Of a stretch of 64,000 bases of DNA, positions 26,001 to 41,702 are shown piece by piece (within the stretch, counting starts at the first letter, position 1; the number at the start of each line of letters is the position of its first letter). A model generated the notes under the pieces. The model searched no databases. It had not been told where the DNA came from and worked only from the letters and a program-made list of their open reading frames with translations. The position numbers and the translations under genes were made by a program. The DNA comes from Thermothielavioides terrestris NRRL 8126 (taxonomy: Eukaryota; Ascomycota; Sordariomycetes; Sordariales; Chaetomiaceae), in the NCBI RefSeq assembly GCF_000226115.1, contig NC_016462.1, positions 186,001-250,000 on the forward strand. The letters are read 5' to 3'.

Positions 26001-28140
26001 CTAGAAAGGTAAGATCTAGCGAGTTAGAGAGAGGTAACCGGGGAGGCCTGCCCTATATAGCGGGAACGTAGCGTAGGCGCTATATATAAGTAGTGTATAT
26101 AGAGGCGGAGGGACCGCTTGCCCTTAGTAGCGAAGCACTAAGTGCCTCTTCGGTATAAGATTAATAATAATAATAATAATAATATAGTATACTTATAGTT
26201 TAATAGGGTTATAGCTAAACCTATAACTCTATAGTAAGGTATACTATAAGGTTCGCTACTATCGCTAATGCTATTTATTTATCCTCTTTATTACCCCCCT
26301 GTTCTATACCTTTAAAGTATATATTAGGCTTTTAATAGTTAGATATATAGATAATACTAACCTCCTTGTATTTAGATAGGATATACTAGTATATTGCTAT
26401 ATACTAAAAAGGGGGTTTACTAAGTATAAGAAGTAGGCTATAGAGCGAGGTATATAGTTCAAACTAGCAAAGAGCGAGCTTATCTACTTTATAAAGGTAT
26501 AGTAGCTATATATAGAAGTCGTTAATATATTAGGCAAGGGCTAGCTAGGGCTTGCCTTAATAGAGTTAATGAGGTTCTTAGGTATATAGCTAGATTATAA
26601 GCTCTCCTTTAAAATATATAAGAAGGCGGTAGAGGCGAAGATAGCTATATAGAAGTTCGCCCTTATAAGGCTTATAGCAAAGATATATAGAGTATATATT
26701 GTATAAGCTTAGGAAATCTATATAAAGGTTATTAAGAGCGTCCTTTTATATAGAGTAGTAGCCTAGTACACTTTAACATTGGTTAGAAGGACCCTATATA
26801 AGATTATATATAGCTTTAGTATAATATAGTTAAGCTACCTTTAGGTAGTTATTAATATATATAAAGCTATATTGGTCTATAATCTTAAGAGCAAGACCTA
26901 GGTACTCTTTATCGACTTATACTTTAACTACTAGACAGTATATACTAAATAAAGGCTTTAGAAGATAGGGCTTATATAGCTCCTATACAATATATATATA
27001 AAGGTAGTGTCAAGGCTAAAAAGGAGACGTTGTATATATTATACTCTAGGGCTAGAGCTAGCTATAGGGGAGTCTTCTATAGATCGGAGGTAAATATAGG
27101 CTAAAGAGTAGCTCTTTTTATACTGCTTTATAATAGTAGAAGAGGTATAGAGCGAGTGTAGTGACGACAACGAATAGAGGCTCTAGGAGCTCTAGCTCTA
27201 CATCGACGTAGATATAGTTATAGTAGAGGAGTAGAAGGTATATAAGGAGCAATAGATATACTATATAGACGCTAGGAGGCTAGAGAGAGTATACTATAGG
27301 GAAGTAGCCAACCTATATAGCTTAGAGCCCCCTACCTAGATATTATAGGTATATAAGGACCTTAGCAGAGTGTAGAGCTCCCTCTTTATATAGGTATCTA
27401 TAGGAGCTATTAGCCTAAGGCAGTTCCTATTTTAGAAAGGGGTACTAGATATATCTATACCGCTATACCGCTATAGCGAGGCGCCTAAGACTATCACCTA
27501 CCTTATAATACACTATAGGAATCTAGTAGTCGCTATAGAAAGGCCGAGAGTTCAAGACTAATATATACTATTTACATTATTTAAGAGTAGAAGAGGCGCT
27601 TAAAGACTTATAAATTAGCTAATGTATACTAGGCGTCTATAGGAGTATTAGCTTATATTTGAGCTAAATATTAAAGGCGAAATAGGATATAAGGGAATAG
27701 CAAAGGGCTTTATAAACATATAGCTAATATATAGTAGCTAAGGTAGTACGATAGAGGAGCCTTTTATAAATAGCTCTAAAGGCGATAGTATAAGCTAGAG
27801 GTATAAAAAGAAGAGGAGGCGTAGGAAGGTCGGCCTTTAGCTACTCCCCTAACGTAAGCAACGCCCTTAGCGACTAAGGTGTTTATACTAAAGGCGTATT
27901 ATATAAGCAAGTAGTATACAATGGGCTATATAGGCCACTATATCTCCGTCGCTACTAAGCTAGAAAGGTGAGTTCTAACAAGTTAGAAGGCGAGAATCGA
28001 GAAGGCCTGCCCTATATAGCAGGAACGTAGTGTAGGCGATACGTATAAGTAGTGTAGTTAGAGGTAGAGAGACTGCTTACCCTTAGTAGCAGGGCGCCTA
28101 GAGCCCCTTTAGTATAAAATTAATAATAATAATAATAATA
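17011..28140 (+). mobile_element. LINE copy I, full length, split by LINE J
   Basis: The 5' end is at 17,011 and the (TAA)n tail ends at 28,140, with a near-perfect 11-bp duplication AAT(G/T)AGCTTCT on both sides. Without copy J and one duplication it is about 5,564 bp. It contains the ORF1-like region, the endonuclease region and the reverse transcriptase, all with stops. Confidence 0.85.
20630..26181 (+). mobile_element. LINE copy J, full length, inserted in LINE I
   Basis: About 5,552 bp, starting GGAGGCTTCTTTGCACTTAA and ending in (TAA)n, flanked by the 14-bp duplication ATATAGTATACTTA (20,616-20,629 and 26,182-26,195). Recognisable parts in order are an ORF1-like region with a coiled-coil-like stretch (about 20,870-22,100), an endonuclease region with the motif IDDFNA (22,779-22,796), and a reverse transcriptase with GYIDD (24,411-24,425). 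Downstream is a C-terminal extension with a PIDVYLNHQAV-like segment (about 24,990-25,020). In-frame stops are mostly TAG. The element once encoded nicking and reverse transcription of its own RNA. Now it is dead. Confidence 0.88.
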
Positions 28141-29707
28141 ATTAGCTTCTTTTTAAACTTAAATTCCTTAAGTATATATAGTAGCTAGGTCTAGTCAATA
28201 TAATTAAAGGCGCTCTTTAGGTCTAGCTATTATAGTAATATATAGGCGTTATATCCCTATATCGTCTTTACTACGTTAGTTACTACTTTGACTACTACCT
28301 CTATCGATCTATATTGCTAAAACCTTATCTATATCTCTAGGAGTAGCCTATACACTTTAGCTATATATATTTCCTTGTCTATAATAGCTACTTTAATAAC
28401 TTTGCTTATAGCATTAAATAGCGCTATAGGATAGTATATCTCTACCTCTATTAGCTTCTTCTAAAATTTTCTAGGCTTTCTTAGAATAACTACTTATATA
28501 GTATAGAATCTATATAGAAAATACTTAAGCTTAAAGTATTTATATATTATTATTATAACTATCTTTGACAACTTCTCCTCTTTATTATAGGCGTTAAAGA
28601 ACTTATTAGTAAAGAGGTCGTTGCTAAGTACTTTATTTAATCTTATACAGCTTATAATCTCTATAATATCGTCTTTATAAACCTCTTAGTTAATAAGCGT
28701 TATATTATAAAACGATTCTTTTAGCTAATCCTAATTAGAGATATAGTCGATCTATACCTATAATATAGGGAAAAAGTACTTTAGTAATGCCTTTGCCTTT
28801 TAGGTATATATTATAGTGCTCTAAGGCTTACTAGAACCTAGCCTAAATGTTAACAACATTAGAGGCTTAGAGCGTTAATAGCTATAGAGCCTCGCCTATC
28901 TTTTAATATCCTATATTAGCTTCTACTCCTTCAACGCCTAGGCGAGTAAACAACGTTAGTAAAGCATTTACAACTTATTAATATAGCGCTTAAACCGTTT
29001 AACTATCTTATAGTAATACTTTTAAGCGCTAATAGTATAGCTCGTCCTCTCAATATATTTAGCCTACTTTACTATTTATATCGCTTTGTAAACCTTAAAG
29101 TTCTACTATAGTATATAAGATCTATAATTAAACTTCCTATATAAGTCTATTATATTTATAATATTAGTGAGCCCCTATATTAAAGTATCTACTATACCCT
29201 TAAGCTTGTCGACTATACTAATCTCTTTTAGTAGTATAAAGAACTATACTTTAACTTTATATCTTTTATAGTAATATTACTTAACTATAGCTAAATAGCG
29301 CTACTACTCTACTACTACTTTCTTTTAATAGTACTTTAGCTACCTAGGGTATATAGTCTAAGCCTACTAAGTTAAATAGCCTTAGCTACTAAGTACTACT
29401 ACTTTAGTAAAGGGCTTAGCTCCCTCCTTCTTAAATGTTACTACTACCTAGTCTTCTCTAGCCTCTATAGACTATATAGCGTAGTTAATATATTTACTTA
29501 TATATAGCACGACTCTCCTAGTACTATATATTATTTTATACCTCCTATTCTACCTAAAGGGCAAAGCTAGTAGAGCTGTGTTCTACCTAACTAGTAGCTC
29601 TTATATCGCTACTAGGTCAAACTCCTCCTTCCCTTTTAATACCTAGTTAAGGCGCTACTAGCTACTATTAGTATTCTAGTAGAGCATTTATAGCGTTATA
29701 GCTATAT

Positions 29708-29803
29708 AGCTATTACTAATCTAAGGCCCTTAGTTATATCTATATTTTGCTATAAAGCTATTACTAATCTAAGGCCCTTAGTTATATCTATATTTTGCTA
29801 TAA
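29708..29803 (-). repeat. Perfect 48-bp tandem duplication inside LINE H
   Basis: Two adjacent identical 48-bp units begin AGCTATTACTAATCTAAGGC at 29,708 and 29,756. Other LINE copies have one unit. The copies show no RIP differences between them. Confidence 0.9.
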
Positions 29804-30946
29804 AGCTAGCTCTATACTTATATCCTATAGGGGCGCTATACCTATAACGCTCTATATTAGTGCCCTAGCTCCTTAGAATGTTTATATAAATACTTTAAAC
29901 TAGAATAGGTCTATACTATTAGTATACTCTACCTTCTAGATATTAGTAAGTCTACTCGCCTTAGCTAGACGCTTCTTTAGATAGTACTATACTAAATTGT
30001 CCTTCTAGCTACTTTACTATATATTTGCTACTACTATTGCTATTGCTATTTAGGGCTAAGGTATATAGAATATAAGTAGATAGTCTAGGAACTATTTCTT
30101 TATATATTAGTACTACTCCTTTACTACTTTATAGCCTATATCGAATATTATATAGGCGCCTCTATAATTAATATACTTTAGCTAGTATTTAGCTAGGTCG
30201 ATCTATACTAGGTATTCTACCTCTTGCTCCTTTACAGTGCCCCTAGGCCTATATACTATATAGATATAGATTAAGTAGTATACTTCTTTCTCCTTATAGA
30301 ACGTTACAAAAGATCTTTATTTCCCATCTTTGAAGTAGAGAATCGCCTCTACTATGTTTTTAAAGCGTTTATAAAAGTAGATAGTATAGTTATAGAGGAC
30401 TCCCTAGTTAATAAGCTTAGCTACCTCCTCTACTATATATAGCTTGATCAATATATATATCGTCTATAGCTCTTATTTGCCCTTAGCACTACTATATAGT
30501 ATATAGAGCCTTGCTAAAGCGATTTAAACTTTATTCTCTTTTATTAGGTCTATAGCTAATTAGTTAAAGCTACTTTTATACTTTACTAAAACTATTAGCT
30601 TAATTCCCTTAGCTAATACTACAAAGGTATAGCATTTAAGTATTATAATTGCTTTAAATATAGTAATAACCTATATTTTATTATCTTTATTGACGAACTA
30701 TATCTAATAATCTTCTTTAAACTCAAATATAATATTACTGCTCTTTAGTAGCTTCTATACTATAATTGTACTATTTCTACTACTCTCTATTGTTATATCT
30801 ATAGTAGCTATAGCTATATTAATTATATAAACTATATTGCCTATACTCTTATTAGCTATATCCGTTAGCGCCTTTCTAAAGTCGATCACTAGCGTTTAGA
30901 AAAGCATCTTCGATATATAGTATATATAGCTCTTAAGTAGCTAAGA

Positions 30947-32019
30947 GCTAGATACTCCTAGCTTTAAAGACCTATTAGAATACATCTATATAAAGTTCAG
31001 CTATATAGAGCTTAGAACCTTAGCTCTATACTTGGTAGTATTTGAGTAGGCTTAGCTAAATCTTTAACTATAGTAACAAAGGCCTAATTGCTATAGTATA
31101 GTAAATCCTTATACCTTAGACGCTTTAAGAGGAGATATTCTAAGCCTACTACTATAAGATTGCTTAGCTCCTACGAGATAGCTAATTAGATAGCGAAGCT
31201 TTAGAAGAAAGGTATTTAAACAAACTATCAATGTAAAACCCTATAGACGATTTAGGATAGCAGTTCTAAGCTATATTTTTAGTATTTAGCTCTCGCTTTC
31301 TACTTTCGCTACTTTGTCTAAAGAGCTAGAATACTACTCTAGGCCTATCGCCTATACTTATAGAAGATTTTAATAATATAGCGACCTAGCTAAGTATTAA
31401 AAGTAAGATTATAGAAATTACTATAAGATAGATAGTAGCTATATAAAGGCTTACTGGCGTTTCTTTAGATAAGTTAGAACAGATACAATTCTTTAGTAGC
31501 GAGCAAGTTAGCTTCTAGCCCTATATACAAGCTACACTCAAGATATTAGCCCTCGACCCTATCTATAGGAAGAGGAAACGCTTATTTATATATTGATAAA
31601 AGAGTTAAAGTTTCTAAAGGCGCTCTATCTACTAGAATAGAAGTATTTAGAAGCCTATAGTTCGCCTACTTAATTTAATTATATACTACTTTTAGTATAG
31701 CACTATAGTAAACGCCCTTATATAGTGCTTAACTATCCTACGCAACGTGTCTATCTACTACTATATAACCTATATAACTACGCCTTTGTATATAAGTATA
31801 GGTACCTAGCCTAGTAGTAAAGATAAGGTATATAAATGAGCTAGAGGAGTATAAGAGATAGCAAGACTAGCTACTATAGGTGACTAGGCCTTCCTAAGCT
31901 AAGACAGCTATATATAGAGAGCTACTTAAGGAGAGCTAACGCTAAGGACGTATATTAGAGAGCTTTTAAAGTACAAGCTTGCTTATAAGAGTATATAGCA
32001 AGCTCGAAAGGAAAGTGTA
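30947..32019. other. Unidentified RIP-degraded repeat, possible dead coding region
   Basis: About 1.1 kb of AT-rich sequence outside the recognised LINE boundary. One plus-strand frame between about 31,590 and 32,060 reads as plausible protein if TAG codons are ignored (segments such as KELKFLKALYLLE and LNYPT). I cannot place it in a family. The last roughly 60 bases may also belong to the inverted-repeat arm X. Confidence 0.35.
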
Positions 32020-32485
32020 GATTAGGGTAATAGACCTCTTTAAATATAAAAACCTAGTTTTTCGTTTGTTATAGATGTTATATTTGTTATAAGGGGTCTA
32101 GCTCTCTAATTATATATATTTAAATAGGCTAAGCTTATCTTCTTTGTTATTAAGTTATTAAGTAGTTGTCAATATATATTTATTAATACTATATTGAGAG
32201 TTTTCCTTCTTCTTAGCAGGCTATTGAGCTTCTCCTTTTGTTATTCTATCCTTATCTAGACGATAGGTATTTAAGCTATTAAGCTTTTGTTGTTCTCTTA
32301 TCCCTCTATTATATCCCACTAGATATACCTAAGCTATATATCTATTAAAGGGATATCCTTCCTACTACTTGATACGCACTACCTTCATCTAACAAGAGGG
32401 ATACTATATTTCTTTAGAAGCTATCTTATATACCTAGTCCTAGATGTGGTAGAGTAGGTTAGAATAGAGGTTTTATACTACTTTA
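32020..32485 (+). repeat. Inverted-repeat element X, left arm
   Basis: The reverse complement of this stretch is found, with RIP-type changes, in three pieces: 33,245-33,587, 39,197-39,295 and 40,254-40,330. Shared landmarks include TTATCTTCTTTGTTATTAAG, the ACTAGATATACCTAAGCTAT region and a GGGTAATAGACCTC-type end. Arms of about 470 bp facing each other suggest a DNA transposon or another inverted-terminal-repeat element. Confidence 0.65.
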
Positions 32486-33244
32486 ATATACTACTAGATA
32501 AGTAAAGCTATAAACTAAAATGTAATTGCTATAAAGGAATAGAAGAATTATATATAAGAGGATTATAAGCTATCTATATATAATCTAAACTACTGCTATA
32601 CTACCTAACGCTAAGTATATAAGGCTACGACTTTAAAACGCGACTACTACGCTCCTAAGGCTATAATATAGCAGTCCCTAAGGTTAAAGACCTTAAAGGA
32701 GGAGGGCCCTATTATACTTTGGAACTCTCTTAACTTACAAGACTTGCTTTAGCACCTTGCATAGCTCTTAGACTAACTACCTCGCCCTACATTTAGCACT
32801 TTAACATAGCTTAGCCAACTATAGAGCACTATATAGGTCATCTATATATGCTTCTAGAGCATAGATTAATAGCTCTTATTATATAAGCTACCTAGAGAAG
32901 CAATTAGAGGAGTATAAAGCTAAGCTAAGTATAGAGCATTAGGCTAAGTAGGTATAGGGAACTGAGACAATAGTAGGTCAGTAACAGAGTAGATTAAATG
33001 CACCTAGTGAGCTATATAGGCGCTATAAAATAAGCGAGGAAAGGATCTATAAGCCTAAGAAAGAATAGAGGCTAGCTAATATAAAGGAATATCAAAGGCT
33101 AAGATAAGAGAGATAAAGAGGATAGAACCTATAAGCAATGAGAGAGGCTAGCGTTCAATGCAACTACCTACACCCCCCTTACCTATATAGCTACCCTATA
33201 GCGTATACTCTACTTGTACCTTGCTTATACTCTATTACTTTAAT
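32486..33244. other. Interior of inverted-repeat element X, unidentified
   Basis: About 760 bp between the two arms. A plus-strand frame near 32,700-33,170, ignoring TAG codons, reads as charged, helix-rich protein (segments such as EEYKAKLSIEH and KEYQRLRQERQRGQNL). It could be the tail of a dead protein. I see no transposase catalytic motif and assign no function. Confidence 0.4.
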
Positions 33245-33587
33245 ATATATTAAAGTAGCGTAAAACCACTATACTAACCTACTCTACTATACCTAGAACT
33301 AGGCGTATAAAATAGCTTCTAAAGGAATGTAATATCCCTCTAGACAGATAAAGATAGTATATATCGAGTAGTAGGAAGGATGTCCCCTTAGTAGGTAGAT
33401 ATATAGCTTAGATATATCTAGTAGGATATAGAAAAAGAATGAATAACAATTAGAATATAGTTAAAGCTCAATAGCTTAAATACCTATTGTCTAGATAGAG
33501 GTAAACCAACGAGAGGAGTAGCTTAATAGCCCTCTAAAAAGAAGAAAGACTATTAATATAGTATTAACAAATATATATTAACAACTA
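33245..33587 (-). repeat. Inverted-repeat element X, right arm, first piece
   Basis: Reverse complement of the left arm's inner part. It is broken at 33,587 by LINE F, with duplication ATTAACAACTA (33,577-33,587 and 39,197-39,207), and resumes at 39,208. Confidence 0.65.
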
Positions 33588-36500
33588 AATACCTACTTAA
33601 AGGATATAAAATACTTAGTCTAGTACTTAAGCGCCGATTACAAAGGAACTGTTGAGCTAAAATCGAATCCGACAACGCAAGCGTTCTTAGTATATCCGAT
33701 TACCTCTATTGGCGATATCGTAGAGGAGGCGTAGTAGCTACGTAGGTCGTAGTAGCGATAGCGGAAGCTTAGCGTTAGGTACTATAGGTCGTAACACTAT
33801 AGCTAACGCATATAAGCACCCCGACCAACGCGACCAAAGACTTAGGCTCCCTCCTATAGGAGCTATAAACGATTGGAATGTATATACCGAGGGCGCTAGC
33901 GACAAGCGATCGAAGCTTCTATAGAAATTCTATGCCCTAGTGTCGCTAGAGATATAGCTACGTATATAGGCAACTACGTATATATACTATCGTAAAGTAT
34001 TCCAAGACGAGCTAAGCTGCCCTTGTAACGTATATAAGCTATATAAGAGCGTCGACTATATTAAAGAGGAGGTTATATAAATTAAGAACAAGATTAGGAC
34101 GTAGATAAGCGTTAAAGGTATATAAACAAAGACCTAGGTATAGGTAGTAGGGTAGAGCGTAGCTACAATAGTAGTACCCTAGCTACTTAAAAGCTATACT
34201 TAGTATATACTAAAGAAACTGTTCTATAAACTTATAGTAGACCTTGGGTAGGTACTTATAAATATCGTTAATAGGAGTATAGGTAATATAGTCTAGGTGG
34301 TCAATATAGCTATAGCGACGATAGGAGCAATAATAGGGGATAGCGGAAGCAGTGCGATCGTAGTATAGAGGCTGCTAAAGAGTGGGAATATAGTAGTTAC
34401 CTTTAAGGAGGACCGCTAAGCGTAGTTTGCCAATAAGAATAATAAGGCATAGGTTATAGCTACGTTTAGAACGACTATAATACTTAAACGCTATACTTTT
34501 ATAGTACTTACGAAAGGTGTTTAGCTAGCCGCTTTGACGAGGTATAGAGGTGATGCTAGCCGTCTAGCGGCGGACCTAGTAAAGGAGAATAAGGTTTAGA
34601 TTATATATATAAGGCTATAGACGCTATAGAGCAGTACTAAGGACGGTTAGGGGCTATAAACGATATATATATTAGTCGAGCTATATATAGTTAAGGAAGC
34701 AGCAAGGCTTATTGACTAAGGGGTCCTACTCAATTATATAGTCTACTTTTATAAACGTTTCAAAGGTATAGTATATATAATCCTATACTTTAAATATAGA
34801 AAGTAGAGATATAAAGCGACGTTCTATAAAGAGGAAGAGGTATATTGCTTAATCTACGCCTATATAGTGTATAGCGATAGCAATATAGTAAGGGAACGAG
34901 AGGTAAGATACCTAGTAAAGACTAACCTAGCTAGGAATAGGCTAAAGTATATCAACTAGGGGGGCGCCTATATAGCCTTTAACGTAAGCTATAAGATAGC
35001 GAAGGAGTAGCGCTAGTATATAAAGGAGTAGTTTAACAACTATCTACTTACCTTCTATATACCCTAGCCTTAGGTAGTAGTAGCGACAGGGGCGAGTATA
35101 TAGTATAGGAGCTAGGAGGATAAGTTAGAAGAATAGCGTTTAAAGAAGTACCTTGCTAAAGCGAGCTAGCCTATCGATATCTAGAGGGCAGGGCGCTCTA
35201 ATGGTATAGACCTATTCTAATTTAGAATACTCTTATAAACCTTCTAAAGAGCTAGGACGTAGAATAGGAACGTTGTTCGTATAGCGCCTCTATATAATGC
35301 AAATATAGAGCTAACTTTATAACCTAATATAGTAATAACTAAAGGCCCCTATCCTATACCGAGTATATAGCTATAACGCTAAAAGTACTCTACTAGAATA
35401 CCGATAGTAGTAGAAACTGCTTTAACTAAACGCTAGAGAGTAGGGAGGAGTTCGACCTAGTAGTAGTTTAAAAGCTGCTAATTCGCCTAGATACAACCCC
35501 CCTAGCTCTGCCCTATAGGTAAGGCGGCTAGTACAAAATAGTATATAGCGCTAGTAGGGCAGCGTTATATATAAGTAAACGCCTCAACTATACAATATAG
35601 TTTGCTAAGGTAGAGGAAAATTAGGCGGCTATAACGTTTAAGAAAGAAAGATCGGACCCCTTTATAGTATAGTCTATTTACTTGCCTAACTAAGAGCTAG
35701 GGTAGCGGTCGCTACTCTATACCCTAGTAGAGCGGGAGCCAAGGGGGTGTAATATACTTATAGACGACTTTAACGCCTATCACTTAATATAGGACAAGTA
35801 CAATAGGACCTTTCAATTAGCAAATACACTGCTCTAGATTATAGTAGAATAGGAGCTTAAGCTTTGTATACTATATAGTATATCTACCTAAGTATAGTAA
35901 GGCAATAGAGATAGTATAATCGACTATATCTAGGCAATATAGGGCAGTAGTGCCTAGTAGCTAGGACCTCTTAACTTAGTAAGCTTAGACTATATACCCT
36001 AGGTAGCTAAAGTACTACTAAGAGGGAGTAGTAGCAAAGCTACTATATTATAGGGCTATAGCTAAGCGCTATTAGACTATAAAAGGTACGAGGCTAAGGC
36101 CTAGTTCCTAACCCTACTAAAGGAGATTAATATAGTAGAGGAACTTAAAGATATAGTAGATACCCTTATATATAAGCTAACTAGTATCGTAGATATAGTA
36201 GCCTTATACTATAAGCTCAACTAGGGGTCTTATACACTATAGTAGAACCTCGAAGTCAATAAGGCAATGTAAGAAGCAAAGAGGGCTAAATGCGCCTAGC
36301 GGTCAAACTATATAGTAAGCTCCTAAGCGTATTACCGTAAGGTGGTATAGCGTTTTAAGCGCTATGCCCATCGGTCGTAGACGCTATACTAGCGCTACTT
36401 GTTCGCTAGGGCGTCGAAGGAGTAGAAGCTAATATAGGATATCGAAAGGTAGGTATAGCTTTATAGCTATTAACGCCCTAAGCTACTAACGCTACTAGCG

Positions 36501-39196
36501 CTCTAGCTAGGGCCTAGCGAGCCCTAAAGCGCTATAATATACGCCTAGAAGGTAGAAGCGCTAGTAGAGCGCTTCTTCTCTACCCTATAGGCGTAGTATA
36601 ACAATATATCTAACTGAGATTAGCCTAAGAAGTCTTTCTATAATACTACGCCTATTGACTAGGAGGTTAATAGTATTGAGATTATTAAAATTATAAATTG
36701 TATAGGATTAAATAAAGCGCTTAGCGAGGACCTCTTTACTAATAAGTTCCTTAAAGCCTACGACAAGGAAGGCAAGCTATTAGAAGTATTTATAGTAGTT
36801 ATATATACTTGCTTCTAGCTAGTGTACTTCCTATATAGGTTCTATACTACGTAGATAGTAGTCCTTAGGAAGCTAAGGAAGTCTCTAGAGCAACTAAAAG
36901 AAATAGGGGTATACTATTTAATATCGTTATTTAGCGTAGTAGGCAAGATTATCAAGATGGCTATTACAAACTGGGTAATGTATATAGCTAAGGCGTATAA
37001 GCTGCTCCTAGAGATGTAGATAGGCTTCTAGTAGTATAGGTCTACTAAGGTAGCAATCTAAGTGGTGACCAATATAGTAAAGACGGTATAGATATATAGC
37101 ATCTACGCTTTGCTATTACAACTAGATCTAAAAGGTGCCTTCGACTAGGTCGACTAGGTCTAGCTACTATACACGCTTTGGGAGATAGGCTTTGAGAGAA
37201 GGCTAGTTATACTTCTAAAGAGCTATTTCGAAGATTGTATAGTGCGCCTATAGTTCGATAGGATTATAGTCAAGCTAACGACCCTACAGTAGAGTACGCT
37301 ATAGGGTTCGCTACTATTGCTAATGCTATTTATCCTCTTTATTACCCCCTTGTTCTATGCCCTCGAGGTATATACTAGGCTTTTAACAGTTAGGTATATA
37401 GATAACACTAACCTTTTTACATTTAGATAGAATACGCTAGTGTACTACTATATATTAGAGAGAGGGTTTACCGAATATAAGAAATAGGCTATAGAACGAA
37501 GGATGTAATTCGAACTAGCGAAGAGCGAGCTTATCCACTTTACAAAGGCGTAGTAGCTATATATAGAGGTTGTCAACATCCTTGGCGAAGGTTAGCTAGG
37601 ACTTACGCCTATAGAGTTAGCGAGGTTCCTAGGTATATAGTTAGACTATAAGCTCTTATTTCAAGTATATAAGAAGGCGGTTAAAGCTAAGATGGCTATA
37701 TAGAAGTTTACCTTTATAAGGCTTATAGCGAAGACGTATAGGGTATATATTGTATAAGCTTAGAAGATCTATATAAAGGTTATTAGGAGCGTCCTATTAT
37801 ATAGAGCAGTAGCATAGTATACACCGACGCTAGCTAGAAGGACCCTCTATAGGATTATATATAGCTTTAGTACAATATAGTTAGGCTACCTCTAGGTAGT
37901 TGCTAGCATATATAAGGCTACACTAGTCTATAACCTAGAAAGTGAGATCTAAGTACCCTTTATCAACCTATATCTCAACCGCTAGACGGTATATACCAAA
38001 TAAAGGCTTTAGAAAACTAGGCTTATACAGCTTCTATACAATGTCTATACAAAGGTAGTATCAAGGTTAAAGAAGTGGCGCTATACGTACTATACCCTAA
38101 TAGCAAGGCTAGCTATAGAGAAGTCCTCTATAGAACAGAGGCAAATATAGGCTAAGGGCTAGCTCCTTACACACTACCTAGCAGTAATAGCAAAGGCGTA
38201 GAACGAAAGTAATAAGGACGACGATTAGAGGCCCTAAAAGCTATAGCTTTACATTAACGTAGATATAGCTATAGTAAAAGAGTAGAAGGTATATAGAGAG
38301 CTATAAATATATTGTATAGACGCTAAAAGGCTAGAGAGGGTATACTATAGAGAAGTAGCAGACCTATATACCTTAGAACCCCCTACCTAAGTGCTATAGG
38401 TATATAAGGATCTTAACAAAGTACAAAGCTTCCTCCTTATATAGGTATAAACTAGGGCTATTAGCCTTAGGCAGTTCCTATTCCGAAAGAGGGTACTAGA
38501 TACGCTTACGCTACTTTGTTACTACGACGAGGTACCTAAGACTGTCGCTCACCTTGCAATACACTACAAGGACCCTATAGTTGCTATAGGAAGGCTTTAT
38601 ATCTAAGATCGATATACGCTGCTTACGCTACTTAGGAGTAGGAGAGGCGCCTAGAGGCTTATAGGATAGCTAATACGTACTAGGCGCCTATAGGAGTACC
38701 GGCTAGTACTTAAACTAAACGTCGAAGGCAAAGTAGAATATAGGAGATCGACTAAAAGCTCTATAAATATACAGTAGGAGTATAGTAGCTAGGATAACGC
38801 GGTAGGGGAGCCTCTAGCGGCTAGCTACAGAGACTAGGGTATAGGCGAAAGGCGTAAAAGGAAGAGGAAGAGGCGTAGAAAGGTTGGCCTTTAGCCGCCT
38901 CCCTCAAGCACATAGCACGCCTAGCGGCTACGGCATTTGCGCTAAAAGCGTATTATATACGTAAGTAGCGTACAACGGGCTGTATAGGCCGCTATATCTC
39001 CGTCGCTACTAGGCCGGAAAGGTAAGTTCTAGCGAGTTGGAAAGAAGGAACTAGGGAGGCCCGCCCTATATAGCGGGAACGTAGCGTAGGCGCTACACGT
39101 GAGTGGTATATATAGAGGTGGAGGGACCGCTTGCCCTCAGTGGCGAGGCGCTAAATGCCTCTTCGGTATAAGATTAATAATAATAATAATAATAAT
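33588..39196 (+). mobile_element. LINE copy F, full length
   Basis: About 5,609 bp, from just after the 11-bp duplication ATTAACAACTA to a (TAA)n tail at 39,196, with the same duplication at 39,197-39,207. All regions seen in copy J are present. The reverse transcriptase catalytic segment reads GYIDN instead of GYIDD (37,393-37,407). The Asp to Asn change is explained by GATGAC to GATAAC, a TG to TA RIP change. Stops are frequent. Confidence 0.87.
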
Positions 39197-40253
<1,057 letters not shown>

Positions 40254-40330
40254 ATAACAAATATAATAAATTAAAATAAATAGAAAAACTAGGTCCCTAT
40301 ATCTAAGAGGTCTATTACTCTAATCTTATA
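40254..40330 (-). repeat. Inverted-repeat element X, right arm, outer piece
   Basis: Reverse complement of about 32,020-32,090, sharing AAAACTAGGT and a GAGGTCTATTACTCTAATCT segment. Weaker similarity may extend to about 40,390. Confidence 0.6.
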
Positions 40331-40526
40331 TACCCTTCTTTCTAGGAGCCCTCGCTCTTGCTATATAGACAAGTATATAAAGAAGAGGTCTAATATTAGA
40401 ATTACTATTAATTAAGCTATATAATATAACAACTAAAGTAGAGCGCTTAGTTAATATAGCAATAGCTAGACTAAAGTAATTTTAATATTTATTATTATCT
40501 TTAATAGTTTTATATAAATAAAGAAA
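40331..40526. other. AT-rich spacer, unidentified
   Basis: About 200 bp of AT-rich sequence between the inverted-repeat arm and LINE L. I see nothing recognisable in it. Confidence 0.4.

Positions 40527-41702
<1,176 letters not shown>

Larger units (their letters stand above)
16905..30946 (-). mobile_element. LINE copy H (minus strand), truncated, split by LINE I
   Basis: The 5' portion occupies 28,151-30,946 (ORF1-like part, endonuclease, start of reverse transcriptase). The 3' portion is only 16,905-17,010 (reverse transcriptase). Copy I lies between them, flanked by AATGAGCTTCT at 17,000-17,010 and AATTAGCTTCT at 28,140-28,150. It lacks the true 5' end and most of the 3' half, with no tail. 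It is heavily RIP-mutated and looks like one of the oldest copies here. Confidence 0.75.
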
